The position numbers were made by a program, and so were the translations under genes. A DNA stretch of 64,000 bases from UBA1672 sp964587815. GTDB taxonomy: Bacteria > Pseudomonadota > Alphaproteobacteria > Micavibrionales > Micavibrionaceae. Below the pieces are notes generated by a model, which saw only the letters and a list, made by a program, of their open reading frames with translations, did no database searches and was not told the DNA's origin. Location: assembly GCA_964587815.1 (NCBI GenBank), contig CAZPMH010000007.1, positions 1 through 64,000 of the forward strand, given 5' to 3'. Below, piece by piece: positions 43,528 through 52,133 of this stretch. The first letter of the stretch is position 1, and every line of letters starts with the position of its first letter.

Positions 43528-45117
43528 ATGGCAGATCATAAGCCCGGATTTTTCAAACGTTGGTTCATGTCCACAAACCACAAGGACATCGGAACGCTTT
43601 ATATTATCTTCTCAATTATTGCCGGTATTGTCGGCGGTGCATTTTCGATGATTATGCGTGCTGAATTGCAAGACCCCGGTGTTCAGTTTTTGGTGGATGA
43701 GGCCGGAAACCCCGATGGGCATTTGTGGAATGTGATTATCACCGCGCATGGTTTGATCATGGTGTTTTTTGTGGTGATGCCGGGCCTTATCGGTGGTTTT
43801 GGTAACTGGTTTGTGCCGTTGATGATTGGTGCGCCTGATATGGCGTTTCCGCGTTTGAACAATATTTCTTTCTGGTTGATTGTTCCTGCGTTCTTCTTGC
43901 TGATTATGTCAGCCTTTGTTGGCGGCGGTGCGGGAACGGGGTGGACGGTTTATCCGCCCTTGTCGAGTGTCGGGTTCGGGCATGACGGGATGGCCGTTGA
44001 TATGGCGATTTTTGCGCTTCACCTTGCCGGGGCGAGCTCTATCTTAGGTGCGGCGAACTTTATTACGACGATCTTTAACATGCGCGCGCCGGGCATGACG
44101 CTTCATAAAATGCCTTTGTTTGTATGGGGTATGTTGGTGACGTCATTCTTGCTTGTTCTGGCCGTGCCTGTTCTTGGTGGTGCGATTACGATGTTGTTGA
44201 CCGACCGTAATTTCGGCACGTCCTTCTTTGACCCTGCAGGAGGTGGTGATCCTCTCTTGTATCAGCACTTGTTCTGGTTCTTCGGTCACCCTGAAGTGTA
44301 TATTATGATTTTGCCTGCGTTCGGCATTATCTCTCACATTGTGTCGACCTTCTCACAGCGTCCGATTTTTGGATATTTGGGCATGGCCTACGCGATGGTC
44401 GCGATTGGTTTTGTTGGGTTTGTTGTATGGGCACACCATATGTATACGGTGGGTATGAGCGTTGATACGCGCGCTTACTTTACGGCGGCAACCTTGATTA
44501 TTGCGGTTCCGACGGGGATTAAGATTTTCTCTTGGATTGCGACAATGTGGGGTGGCTCAATCACGTTCAAAACGCCGATGCTTTGGGCGATTGGGTTTAT
44601 CTTCCTGTTTACTGTTGGCGGTGTCACGGGGGTTGTTTTGGCCAATGCGGGGATGGATGTTTCCTTGCATGATACATATTACGTTGTGGCGCACTTTCAT
44701 TATGTTCTGTCTTTGGGGGCTGTTTTTGCCTTATTTGCAGGGTTTTATTATTGGATTGGTAAGATGTCGGGCCGTATGTATTGTGAGTGGATGGGGCAGG
44801 TTCATTTCTGGCTGACCTTTATCGGCGTGAACGGTATTTTCTTCCCACAGCACTTCCTTGGCCTTCAGGGGATGCCGCGCCGCTATATTGATTACCCTGA
44901 CGCATTGGCGGGTTGGAATATGGTGTCATCTTATGGTGCGTATCTCACAGGTATCGCAACGCTTTGGTTTATCGTTGTTGTGTTCCACACGTTGTTCTTC
45001 GGGCGTAAGGCGACGGATAATTACTGGGATGCGCAGCCGCAGAGCTTCACGCTGGAATGGTCTGTGTCATCACCGCCGCCGTTCCACCAGTTCGATATTC
45101 AGCCGAAGGTGAAGTAG
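43528..45117 (+). CDS. ctaD: cytochrome c oxidase subunit I (aa3 type)
   Basis: Catalytic subunit holding haem a, haem a3 and CuB, and pumping protons. The 529-aa protein has 12 transmembrane segments. Landmarks are HGLIMVFFVVMPGLIGGFGN (haem a ligand and D-channel), WFFGHPEVYIMILPAFG (CuB histidine cross-linked to tyrosine), and AHHMYTVGM with the CuB pair. YYVVAHFHYVLSLGAVFA provides the haem ligands. The EVYI form of the motif is that of aa3-type cytochrome c oxidases. AAGGAAAGAG precedes the ATG. The gene ends just before a bidirectional terminator. Confidence 0.98.
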   Translation: MADHKPGFFKRWFMSTNHKDIGTLYIIFSIIAGIVGGAFSMIMRAELQDPGVQFLVDEAGNPDGHLWNVIITAHGLIMVFFVVMPGLIGGFGNWFVPLMIGAPDMAFPRLNNISFWLIVPAFFLLIMSAFVGGGAGTGWTVYPPLSSVGFGHDGMAVDMAIFALHLAGASSILGAANFITTIFNMRAPGMTLHKMPLFVWGMLVTSFLLVLAVPVLGGAITMLLTDRNFGTSFFDPAGGGDPLLYQHLFWFFGHPEVYIMILPAFGIISHIVSTFSQRPIFGYLGMAYAMVAIGFVGFVVWAHHMYTVGMSVDTRAYFTAATLIIAVPTGIKIFSWIATMWGGSITFKTPMLWAIGFIFLFTVGGVTGVVLANAGMDVSLHDTYYVVAHFHYVLSLGAVFALFAGFYYWIGKMSGRMYCEWMGQVHFWLTFIGVNGIFFPQHFLGLQGMPRRYIDYPDALAGWNMVSSYGAYLTGIATLWFIVVVFHTLFFGRKATDNYWDAQPQSFTLEWSVSSPPPFHQFDIQPKVK

Positions 45118-45142
45118 GCGGATAAAGCCTTTACGAATAAAA

Positions 45143-45170
45143 TAAGCCCCGATTAATTTCGGGGCTTTTT
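45143..45170. terminator. bidirectional rho-independent terminator
   Basis: AAGCCCCGA and TTCGGGGCTT form a stem of about 9-10 bp closing a short AT loop. Plus-strand T5 follows for ctaD, and an AT-rich tract on the minus strand can serve the convergent 138-aa ORF. Confidence 0.88.
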
Positions 45171-45195
45171 GTTTGTGTGTTTTGTTTTTGGGGGA

Positions 45196-45612
45196 TTAAT
45201 TCAGGCTGAAGCCTTCCCAAAAGCCGTCGGCATCTTGCTGGCCTGTTATGGGGCGGCCTGTGTCATTACCGCTGGCGATGTCTTCGACTTTTTGGTCGTA
45301 TGGGCGCCAGAGTTTTTCAATCTCCTCGGGGCTTCGGGATTTATCAAAATAATCCTGTGCGCGTTGTTCGATAATTGCGACGGCCTCGTTTTCTGTTACA
45401 TCTTCTTGCCGAAATGCCTCTAACTGCAGGGCTGCGTGGGCGTGAAACGCCATTTCGAGCACGTCGTCAGGTGTGTCCTCTAAGTGCTCCATAAGCAGTG
45501 CTTGCGTTGCCTCATCAATCATAATCTCGGCTTGCGCGTATGTCAGTTCTTCATCCGCGTAGTCGGATAATATGGATTGTGTTTGCACTAAAAATTTTGC
45601 ACCGGATGACAT
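45196..45612 (-). CDS. hypothetical helical protein
   Basis: Not recognised. The 138-aa product is acidic, has no signal peptide or membrane segment and is probably all-helical (long runs of A, E, L and Q). Near residues 83-115 it has YFDKSRSPEEIEKLWRPYDQK, and it ends with GFWEGFSLN. It is encoded opposite the cta genes, between ctaD (convergent, shared terminator) and ctaB (divergent). Because it interrupts the usual ctaD-ctaB adjacency it may be an insertion, or an oxidase-linked accessory gene. I cannot tell which. Confidence 0.7.
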   Translation of the reverse strand: MSSGAKFLVQTQSILSDYADEELTYAQAEIMIDEATQALLMEHLEDTPDDVLEMAFHAHAALQLEAFRQEDVTENEAVAIIEQRAQDYFDKSRSPEEIEKLWRPYDQKVEDIASGNDTGRPITGQQDADGFWEGFSLN

Positions 45613-45754
45613 TTTTTACTCCCTTTTTTCTTTTGATCATAACGTGTGCATGTGGGTTTGTGCCAATAGTTTTATTTTTGCGTCTGCTTAAATGCTATAT
45701 TTTTGTCAAAAATTTCCGAAAAAGCGTGATTTTTTGGCTAAACGTGGTACATAA

Positions 45755-46672
45755 ATGCGTATGAGCAGAAGTTATGTAGAATATAGTTTTAATTCGGTTG
45801 ATGTTGCGGGTGTTGAGTCGCGCGTCTCGGATTACTTTGCTTTGCTTAAACCACGCGTGATGTCGCTTGTGGTTTTTACGGGATTTGCAGGCGCTTGGGT
45901 TGCGCCCGGGTTTGATCAGATGCATCCGTTCATTATGGCGGTGGCCATATTCTGTTTGGCGGTGAATGCAGGCGCGGCGGGTGCGATCAATATGTGGTAT
46001 GACCGTGATATTGATAAAATTATGAAACGTACGCGCGGGCGTCCGATCCCGATGGGGCGTGTGAATGAGGATGAAGCTCTCGCGTTTGGCGTTGTTCTGT
46101 CTGTCTTTTCCGTTTTGGTTATGGCGATGGCGGTTAATTGGGTCGCGGCGGGCGTTTTGGCGTTTGCGAATTTCTTTTATGTTGTGATTTACACAATGTG
46201 GCTTAAGCGTTCCACGCCGCAAAACATCGTGATTGGCGGCGCGGCAGGGGCTTTCCCGCCGATGGTTGGCTGGGCTGCGGTGACAGGTGATGTCAGCATT
46301 GCGTCGATTGTTTTGTTCGCGATTATCTTTTTATGGACGCCGCCGCATTTTTGGGCGCTTTCGCTATATGCGAATGAGGATTATAAGCGGGCTAAAATTC
46401 CGATGATGCCTGTTGCACGCGGTATGCGCTCTACGAAAATTCAGATGGTGATTTACAGTCTGGTTTTATTCCCTGTGACATTGTTGCCGACTGTTTTAGG
46501 ATTTGCGGGCATGGTTTACGGCGCGTTTGCTGCTTTACTCAGTGGCTTTTTTGTTTGGACGGCCGTGAAGGTTTTATCGTCTGATGATATGAAATATGCG
46601 CGGGCGATGTTTGGTTATTCTGTGTTTTACCTTTTTGCTTTATTTTTAGCGGTGATGATTGATGCCTCATAG
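45755..46672 (+). CDS. ctaB: protohaem IX farnesyltransferase
   Basis: Makes haem O from haem B, the first step to haem A of the oxidase. The 305-aa UbiA-superfamily membrane protein has NMWYDRDIDKIMKRTRGRP (first Asp-rich motif) and a DGRP-like second region PFVGW-type segment (FPPMVGWAAVTGD), followed by TPPHFWALSLYANEDYKRAKIPMMP, typical of CtaB/CyoE. An ATG at 45761 would shorten it by two residues. The stop overlaps the start of a 37-aa gene. Cta genes continue downstream after two inserted genes. Confidence 0.96.
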   Translation: MRMSRSYVEYSFNSVDVAGVESRVSDYFALLKPRVMSLVVFTGFAGAWVAPGFDQMHPFIMAVAIFCLAVNAGAAGAINMWYDRDIDKIMKRTRGRPIPMGRVNEDEALAFGVVLSVFSVLVMAMAVNWVAAGVLAFANFFYVVIYTMWLKRSTPQNIVIGGAAGAFPPMVGWAAVTGDVSIASIVLFAIIFLWTPPHFWALSLYANEDYKRAKIPMMPVARGMRSTKIQMVIYSLVLFPVTLLPTVLGFAGMVYGAFAALLSGFFVWTAVKVLSSDDMKYARAMFGYSVFYLFALFLAVMIDAS

Positions 46673-46775
46673 TGAACTTCATAAGAAAAAGAAGAAAAAG
46701 AACTACGTCGTTTTAGGGATTATATTTGCCCTTGTTGCCCTGTTCTGGGCGATAACCATGATTAAGATGAGCTAA
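46662..46775 (+). CDS. 37-aa CoxF-like cytochrome oxidase small protein
   Basis: A short gene in the +1 frame relative to ctaB, overlapping its last codons. It encodes a basic N-terminal part (MPHSELH followed by six lysines and NY) and one transmembrane helix VVLGIIFALVALFWAITMIK. In alphaproteobacteria, a small single-helix CoxF-type protein typically lies directly between ctaB and ctaG. Position, overlap and topology match. It is shorter than typical CoxF (about 50 aa), so the assignment is by context, not by motif. Confidence 0.62.
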   Translation: MPHSELHKKKKKKNYVVLGIIFALVALFWAITMIKMS

Positions 46776-46780
46776 ATCCG

Positions 46781-47569
46781 ATGTATGATACACCTTATCC
46801 GCATGCGCCTAAAATTGTTTTGATTACTGGGGCGACCGGTGATTTCGGCAAGGCGTTTGCAAGGCGGTTCGCGGCTATTGGTTCGAAGCTAATTCTGGTG
46901 GCGCGTAATGCGAAAAAGGCCGAGGCGTTGAAGGATGATCTTATTAAAGAGTACGATGCCGATGTTCATCTTTGCGTTTTTGATATTCGCGATCGTGATG
47001 CGATGGAGCAGGCGATTGACGGTTTGCCTGAAGATTTTAAAAATATCGACTTACTGATTAATAATGCGGGGCTTGCTTTGGGGCTTGATCCTGCGCAATC
47101 TTGCGATCTGGATGATTGGGAGACGATGGTTGCGGTGAATAACACCGCGCTTATTCGTATGACACGTCTCGTATTGCCCGGTATGGCAGAGCGTAAGGCG
47201 GGCCATGTGATTAATATCGGCTCTACGGCGGGGAATTATCCTTATCCGGGCGGAAATGTTTATTGTGCGACAAAGGCGTTCGTGAAACAGTTCTCGTTGT
47301 CTTTGCGCGCTGATTTGGTGGGCACGAATGTGCGGGTAAGCAATATTGAACCGGGGATGATTGAAACGCAGTTTTCTCAGGTTCGCTTTAAGGGCGATGC
47401 GGAGAAGGCGGGTGGCGTTTATGCCAACACGAAGAATATGCGCGCAGAAGATGTGGCCGAGGCGGTGTTTTGGACGGCGTGTTTACCGCCTTATTTCAAT
47501 GTGAATCGTATGGAGATTATGCCGACCGTGCAGTCTTTTGCAGGTCACCCGATAGAACGCTTTGATTAA
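46781..47569 (+). CDS. short-chain dehydrogenase (YdfG-like)
   Basis: Classical SDR, 262 aa, NADP preference likely from the arginine-rich RFAAIGSKLILVARNAKKAE after the Rossmann motif TGATGDFGKAFARR. It has NNAGLALG, catalytic serine in IGSTAGNYPYPGG and the Y-x3-K motif in YCATKAFVKQFSLSLRADL. The C-terminus NRMEIMPTVQSFAGHPIERFD is like YdfG 3-hydroxy acid dehydrogenases. It starts 5 nt after the CoxF-like gene, placing it inside the cta block between ctaB and ctaG. Substrate unknown; malonic semialdehyde or serine-type substrates are possible. Confidence 0.9.
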   Translation: MYDTPYPHAPKIVLITGATGDFGKAFARRFAAIGSKLILVARNAKKAEALKDDLIKEYDADVHLCVFDIRDRDAMEQAIDGLPEDFKNIDLLINNAGLALGLDPAQSCDLDDWETMVAVNNTALIRMTRLVLPGMAERKAGHVINIGSTAGNYPYPGGNVYCATKAFVKQFSLSLRADLVGTNVRVSNIEPGMIETQFSQVRFKGDAEKAGGVYANTKNMRAEDVAEAVFWTACLPPYFNVNRMEIMPTVQSFAGHPIERFD

Positions 47570-47621
47570 ATTTAGAATATAGTGTATCGTGCTAAAAGTA
47601 TTTACTGTTTTGGAGTTCCAA

Positions 47622-48263
47622 ATGAAATTTCTCAATTATTTTACATGGTGTGTTTTTGCCGTAACGTTAGCGGCTGCGCCGACCGTCTTTGCGCAAGATG
47701 ATATGCAGGCGGAAAAAGAGGAAGACGTTCTGACGCTTGACGAGGCAAAGGCTTTGATTGCAACGCGCCCGGGTGCGAAGGATGCAACCAATGAAGTTGT
47801 TAAAGACTTTTCTTTGGAGTTTTATGATATTTACGGTCGACAGCTACAATATCGTGAGAATGCGAAAGAGTTTCGCGCGATGTTAGAAACACGTCGTTAT
47901 TCCTATCAAAGGCCATATGTCGCCATGCGCGATGCTTATGATGCCGTGCGCTTGAAGGTTTTTGAAGCTGAGCGTGCTGCCTATCAGGCACAGATCGAGG
48001 CATATAATAAGTCTATTGCCGCAAGAAATGGTGATGTTGAAGAAGAAGAGGAGCCTGCCGCTGCGCAGCCTGTGTCTTTGCCACAGCCTGATGAACCGAT
48101 TAATGCGCCTGCCGCAGAGGATGATGATTCTGAGGGTGATAGCCCCGATCTTCGTGAGCAAGATATCCCGAGTGATGAAAGCGCAGACGACAGTGAAGGT
48201 GAGACCAAGAAAAAGGTTGTTATGCCCGGGGATGCACCGGACTTCGATCCGTCAAACCTATAA
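47622..48263 (+). CDS. exported acidic hypothetical protein
   Basis: Not recognised. From ATG 47622 the 213-aa product has a signal peptide (MKFLNYFTWCVFAVTLAAA, cleavage near VFAQDD). A helical coiled-coil-like region follows (about 45-125, many R, E, A and Y). The C-terminal half is disordered and acidic, with EEEEEP, DDDSEGDSPD and DESADDSEGE, ending DFDPSNL. A GTG at 47589 would add 11 residues ahead of the signal peptide and is unlikely. It ends just before a strong terminator, closing the transcription unit that begins with ctaB. An oxidase-related role is only guilt by association. Confidence 0.75.
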   Translation: MKFLNYFTWCVFAVTLAAAPTVFAQDDMQAEKEEDVLTLDEAKALIATRPGAKDATNEVVKDFSLEFYDIYGRQLQYRENAKEFRAMLETRRYSYQRPYVAMRDAYDAVRLKVFEAERAAYQAQIEAYNKSIAARNGDVEEEEEPAAAQPVSLPQPDEPINAPAAEDDDSEGDSPDLREQDIPSDESADDSEGETKKKVVMPGDAPDFDPSNL

Positions 48264-48300
48264 GGGCTTTTCATCCGATTTATTACAATTTCTTAAGTTT

Positions 48301-48330
48301 AAAAACCGCCTGAATGTGGCGGTTTTTCTT
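48301..48330 (+). terminator. rho-independent terminator
   Basis: AAAAACCGCC (48301-48310) and GGCGGTTTTT (48318-48327) form a perfect 10-bp stem with a 7-nt loop, continuing into a T-rich tract. It separates the exported acidic gene from ctaG, so ctaG needs its own promoter. Confidence 0.9.
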
Positions 48331-48363
48331 TATTTTGGCGTCTTTTTTTTGTATGTATAGGGC

Positions 48364-48978
48364 ATGAATATAAACCCACATCATAGCGATGCGCTCGCGA
48401 AAAAAAATGCTCGTACTGCCCTGATAGTTTTCGGTGTGGTTGTGTTTATGGTCGGGCTGGCGTTTGCATCGGTTCCGCTTTATGACCTGTTTTGTCGGGT
48501 CACTGGGTGGGGTGGCACAACGCAGGTGTCAGAGGCGCTTCCGACGCCTGATAAAATTATTGATCGTGTCATTACGGTTCGTTTCGATGCGAATACGTCG
48601 CAGGATTTGCCATGGGCGTTTAAGCCTGATGATCTGTCGGTTTCGGTAAAAATCGGGGCGCGTGGTTTTATCAATTATAGTGCTAAAAATATGGCGAGTG
48701 AGGCGACCGTAGGCACGGCGCTGTTTAATGTTACGCCGTTAAAAGCCGGTAAATATTTTCACAAGGTTCAGTGTTTTTGTTTTGATGAACAGGTTTTGCA
48801 GCCCGGTCAGCGCGTTGATATGCCCGTGATGTTTTATATTGACCCCGCCTTGCATGAGGATCGAAACCTGAACGATGTGACGACGATTACGTTATCCTAT
48901 ACGTTTTTCAAGGCCGAGTCTGATGCGTTGGATGTAGCGATGGAGGCGTTTTATAATCAAGAAGAGGTCACCCAATAA
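48364..48978 (+). CDS. ctaG: cytochrome c oxidase assembly protein CtaG (Cox11)
   Basis: Delivers copper to the CuB site of subunit I. The 204-aa protein has one N-terminal transmembrane helix (about 19-38) and a periplasmic immunoglobulin-like domain. Copper ligands are the CFC pair C137/C139 in KVQCFCFDEQVLQPGQ and C44 next to the helix in LFCRVTGWGGTTQ. No Shine-Dalgarno sequence is clear. A TATGTA element 6 nt before the ATG could give a leaderless transcript, but this is weak. It follows a strong terminator by about 35 nt. Confidence 0.96.
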   Translation: MNINPHHSDALAKKNARTALIVFGVVVFMVGLAFASVPLYDLFCRVTGWGGTTQVSEALPTPDKIIDRVITVRFDANTSQDLPWAFKPDDLSVSVKIGARGFINYSAKNMASEATVGTALFNVTPLKAGKYFHKVQCFCFDEQVLQPGQRVDMPVMFYIDPALHEDRNLNDVTTITLSYTFFKAESDALDVAMEAFYNQEEVTQ

Positions 48979-49052
48979 AACGCGTTTACTTTCCTTAATT
49001 TGCGGTTTTTGTTTTGTGTTTTACGCTCTGATTATGATTTCAGGCGCGCGGG

Positions 49053-49081
49053 TTGAAAAATTATTTAGAATGCGCCATATT
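49053..49081 (+). promoter_or_regulatory. candidate promoter of ctaE
   Basis: TTGAAA (49053-49058) and CATATT (49076-49081) are separated by exactly 17 nt, with five and four consensus matches. They lie about 80 nt upstream of the ctaE ATG in a 182-nt gap that has no other gene. Confidence 0.45.
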
Positions 49082-49160
49082 TCATGTGTACTCTGACTTC
49101 CTGCTGGTTTATAAGGTTGGAAAAAATCACAAGAGAAATCTACGAAGAAGTTTTTATATT

Positions 49161-50090
49161 ATGGCTGATCACGTTGAATATACCACCACAGGAAAACCGC
49201 ACCCTTATCATTTGGTAGAGCCGAGCATTTGGCCGCTTTTCGCTGCGATTGCGGGTGGTTTGTTTGCCACAGGTACGGTTATGTATATGCATGATGTACA
49301 CCTGTTTGCGAACGAGGCGACAGGATATGAAGGCATTCCTGTTGGTTTGAACGGTATCTATGTCGGCATCGCGGCGATTTTGTTCGTGATGTGGGGCTGG
49401 TGGCGTGATGTTATTCGTGAGGCCGTAGTTGAAAAGGCGCATACACCGATTGTGAAGGTCGGCATGCGTTACGGCATGGTGTTGTTTATTGCCTCAGAGG
49501 TGATGTTCTTTGTGGCCTTTTTCTGGGCGTATTTTAACGCGGCCTTTTACCCGAATGAGGCGATAGGCTATGTTTGGCCGCCTGCGGATATTCATACGAT
49601 TGACCCCGTTGACCTTCCGCTGATGATGACGATGATCTTGTTGCTTTCAGGCTGTGCTGTGACGTGGGCGCACCATGCGATTATGGAAGGTAAGAATGAA
49701 GATTTCGCCGCCGGGTTGGCGTTCTCTGTTTTGCTAGGCACGATTTTCTTGGGCTTTCAGGTTTATGAATATGTGTATGCGCATTTCGGGTTTACGGACG
49801 GTATTTACGCCTCAACGTTCTATATGGCGACAGGGTTTCACGGGTTCCATGTTCTTGTCGGTACAATCTTCCTGTTTGTGTGTTGGTGGCGTGCAAAGTT
49901 GAATCACTTTACCGAGGAGAGCCATTTTGGTTTTGAAGCGGCGGCGTGGTATTGGCACTTTGTTGACGTTGTGTGGTTGTTCCTTTTCGTTGCCGTTTAT
50001 TTCTGGGGTACGTTGTTTGGCATGGATTTAAGCCCTGCTGATGCGGAAGGCGTGAAGGCTGTTGCGGAGAGCGCAGCTGCGGCACATTAA
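49161..50090 (+). CDS. ctaE: cytochrome c oxidase subunit III
   Basis: Seven-helix structural subunit of the aa3 oxidase that stabilises proton uptake and binds lipid. From ATG 49161 it is 309 aa, starting MADHVEYTTTGKPHPYHLV. It has the conserved RYGMVLFIASEVMFFVAFFW (the E is the family's conserved acidic residue), ATGFHGFHVLVGTIFL, and the C-terminal HFGFEAAAWYWHFVDVVWLF. An open upstream frame of 36 codons from a TTG at 49053 has no family match and includes the promoter. DUF983 starts 3 nt after the stop. Confidence 0.97.
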   Translation: MADHVEYTTTGKPHPYHLVEPSIWPLFAAIAGGLFATGTVMYMHDVHLFANEATGYEGIPVGLNGIYVGIAAILFVMWGWWRDVIREAVVEKAHTPIVKVGMRYGMVLFIASEVMFFVAFFWAYFNAAFYPNEAIGYVWPPADIHTIDPVDLPLMMTMILLLSGCAVTWAHHAIMEGKNEDFAAGLAFSVLLGTIFLGFQVYEYVYAHFGFTDGIYASTFYMATGFHGFHVLVGTIFLFVCWWRAKLNHFTEESHFGFEAAAWYWHFVDVVWLFLFVAVYFWGTLFGMDLSPADAEGVKAVAESAAAAH

Positions 50091-50093
50091 GAC

Positions 50094-50453
50094 ATGTTGT
50101 TTGATGCGGCGTTATTCAAAAAATCTATGGGGTGTCGTTGCCCGCGCTGTGATGAAGCTGCTCTGTTCAAAGGCAGATTTTCGATCGATTTAAACGATTC
50201 TTGCCATCATTGTGGTTTGGATTTTGCCAAAAATGACAGTGCAGACGGGCCTGCTGTTTTCCTCATTTTTGTTTTGGGCTCTTTGCTTGTGCCGTTCGCA
50301 ATTGCTTTTGAATATGCTTTCTTTCCGCCGCTTTGGGTGCATGGTGTTTTATGGACCTTTGTCGCCCTTGCTTTAACTGTCGGCACGTTGAAGCCGATTA
50401 AATCGTATATTATTGCACTGCAGTTCAAGCACAGGCCGCGAGATTGGGAGTAA
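50094..50453 (+). CDS. DUF983 membrane protein
   Basis: Small protein of 119 aa found beside cta genes in alphaproteobacteria. The N-terminal zinc-ribbon-like part has C16-x2-C19 and C37-x2-C40 (CRCPRCD...CHHCGLDF), followed by two transmembrane helices (about 50-72 and 78-100). Function is unproven; position between ctaE and SURF1 suggests oxidase biogenesis. It starts 3 nt after ctaE and ends 3 nt before the SURF1 gene, so the three are probably co-translated. Confidence 0.92.
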   Translation: MLFDAALFKKSMGCRCPRCDEAALFKGRFSIDLNDSCHHCGLDFAKNDSADGPAVFLIFVLGSLLVPFAIAFEYAFFPPLWVHGVLWTFVALALTVGTLKPIKSYIIALQFKHRPRDWE

Positions 50454-50456
50454 GAG

Positions 50457-51176
50457 ATGCGTTTGCCGTTTTGGGGCAGTATTTTGACCGTCGTCGGTGT
50501 GTGTGTTCTGTGCGGGCTGGGGTTTTGGCAGTTGGAGCGTTTGGCGTGGAAAACAGATTTGCTTGGAAAAATTTCTGCTGAACGATTGATTGACGCAGAG
50601 ACCGTTTCTTTAAGCCCTGCGTCGTTTGATGATGGCAGCGTTTTAAAGCGCGGTTTTTTATCGGGTCGTTACTTACATGATAAAGCGATTATGGTTGCGC
50701 CGCGTACACTTGACGGGGCAGCGGGATTTCATCTGATTACGCCGTTTTTTACGGATGCGGCGCATGGCGGAGAGGTTGTTCTTGTTAACCGCGGATGGGT
50801 GCCGGTTTCTTATGAACGGCCCGATAATTACAGTGTTTATGAGCCTGTAGGCACTGGCGTTATTATCGGGGCATTGCGCGCTGTTCCGAGGCCTAATGTG
50901 TTTACACCTGATAATGTTCCGGAGAAGGATGTGTGGTATCAGATTTCTGCGCCCGATATAGAGGCTGTGAGCGGGCTGGATCTTCTTGATGGTGTTTTGC
51001 TGTATGTTGAGGAGGAGCAGTTTGATGATAAGGCCGGTTCCTATCCGGTTGCGGTTGCGCGTGAAGGGCGGCTTTCCAATAACCATGCGCAATATGCGGT
51101 CTTCTGGTTTTCTATGGCGGCTTTGATGATCGGGGTTTATTGTCTCCGCTTTGTTTTTGTCCGCAAAGAAGGTTAG
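50457..51176 (+). CDS. surf1: SURF1-family oxidase assembly protein
   Basis: Inner-membrane protein that helps insert haem A into subunit I. The 239-aa protein has the expected topology: an N-terminal transmembrane helix (about 5-23, followed by GLGFWQLERLAWKTDL, the SURF1 hallmark), a periplasmic loop with VNRGWVPV, and a C-terminal helix (YAVFWFSMAALMIGVYCLRF, about 205-228). The ATG overlaps nothing and lies 3 nt after DUF983. It closes the ctaE-DUF983-surf1 run. Confidence 0.95.
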   Translation: MRLPFWGSILTVVGVCVLCGLGFWQLERLAWKTDLLGKISAERLIDAETVSLSPASFDDGSVLKRGFLSGRYLHDKAIMVAPRTLDGAAGFHLITPFFTDAAHGGEVVLVNRGWVPVSYERPDNYSVYEPVGTGVIIGALRAVPRPNVFTPDNVPEKDVWYQISAPDIEAVSGLDLLDGVLLYVEEEQFDDKAGSYPVAVAREGRLSNNHAQYAVFWFSMAALMIGVYCLRFVFVRKEG

Positions 51177-51307
51177 GCGTTCGTGGCGTTATCTCGATTG
51201 TGGATGAAACGATTGTAATCGGTTTTTCGGTTTAATTCTGATTCTTCATTGGGTAAGCTCAGATATAGTTTTTGATATCAGATAATTTACGCATTGGGAT
51301 TTATATA

Positions 51308-51817
51308 ATGACCAGAATATCTTTTTCTTTCTTAGTTGCCGGTTTTGCTCTTCTTTTTTCGATGCCTGCTGAGGCGGCGCCGAAGGAGCTTGGTACATTC
51401 GGGGCATGGGTTTCTTACGAGTTGGTAGAGGGAGGAGATAAGGTCTGTTATATGGTGAGCAAGCCTACGAAAGAAGAGGGGAATTATTCTCGTCGTGGTG
51501 AGGTGTTTGCCCTTGTGACGCACAGGCCTTCTGAGAAGACACGAGATGTGTTTAGCTATATTACAGGATACACATACAAGGCGGGCAGTGATGCTACGCT
51601 GACGATTGACGGCAAACGATACGTTTTGTTTGTGCAAAATGAGACCGCGTGGACGCCTGATGCGGATACTGATCGTAAGGTTGCCTCAGCTATTCAAAAA
51701 GGATCCAAGATGGTTGTGCGCGGGACATCAAGCCGCGGTACATTAACGACGGATACGTTCAGCCTTAAAGGATCGGGCGCGGCTTATAAGGCGATTACAA
51801 AGGCTTGTGGCTTGTAA
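51308..51817 (+). CDS. exported IalB-like protein
   Basis: Resembles the invasion-associated locus B family of small exported proteins. From ATG 51308 it is 169 aa. A signal peptide (FSFLVAGFALLFSMPAEAA) precedes a beta-rich domain. Family-like features are FGAWVSYE at the start of the mature part, the single cysteine in KVCYMVSKP, RRGEVFALVTHRP, and a C-terminal cysteine in ITKACGL, which could pair with the first. Despite the family name, IalB-like proteins are widespread in alphaproteobacteria and do not imply invasion. An upstream in-frame ATG-like codon at 51272 would add 12 residues. Confidence 0.7.
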   Translation: MTRISFSFLVAGFALLFSMPAEAAPKELGTFGAWVSYELVEGGDKVCYMVSKPTKEEGNYSRRGEVFALVTHRPSEKTRDVFSYITGYTYKAGSDATLTIDGKRYVLFVQNETAWTPDADTDRKVASAIQKGSKMVVRGTSSRGTLTTDTFSLKGSGAAYKAITKACGL

Positions 51818-52133
51818 TTATCGCCTTGAGATGCTTGGATTTTAGGTAATTTTAATTCCCTCTTATCTTTTTTCTTTTATCATTGAATCTTTAATTGATG
51901 CCTGTTTGGTTGATTTTTATCGAGAGGCTCTGTAAACAGTGTCGTACATATTTGTGTTACTCGAGTTTATGTTGTGTCTTTCAGGTGTCTTTAATTTCAG
52001 AATTTTGGGCTCTTTACTTGGGTAAAACCCCCTGAAAAGCGGCGTAAAACTGTACTTGCTTATAGAATGATTGTATCATGAGCATTGGATTACAGTGTTA
52101 CGCATTGTATCGAAGTATGAATGAGGTATTGAT
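51818..52133. other. intergenic region, 316 nt, no feature found
   Basis: Between the IalB-like gene and the M23 peptidase gene I see AT-rich sequence with no terminator, no convincing promoter and no conserved gene. A 21-codon ATG frame runs from about 52079 into the peptidase start, but it has no family features and I do not treat it as a gene. Confidence 0.6.

Noticed and set aside
49053..49160. 36-codon TTG extension of ctaE
   Set aside because: The start codon is the -35 hexamer of a good promoter, and the sequence has no homology to subunit III. ATG 49161 gives the standard N-terminus.
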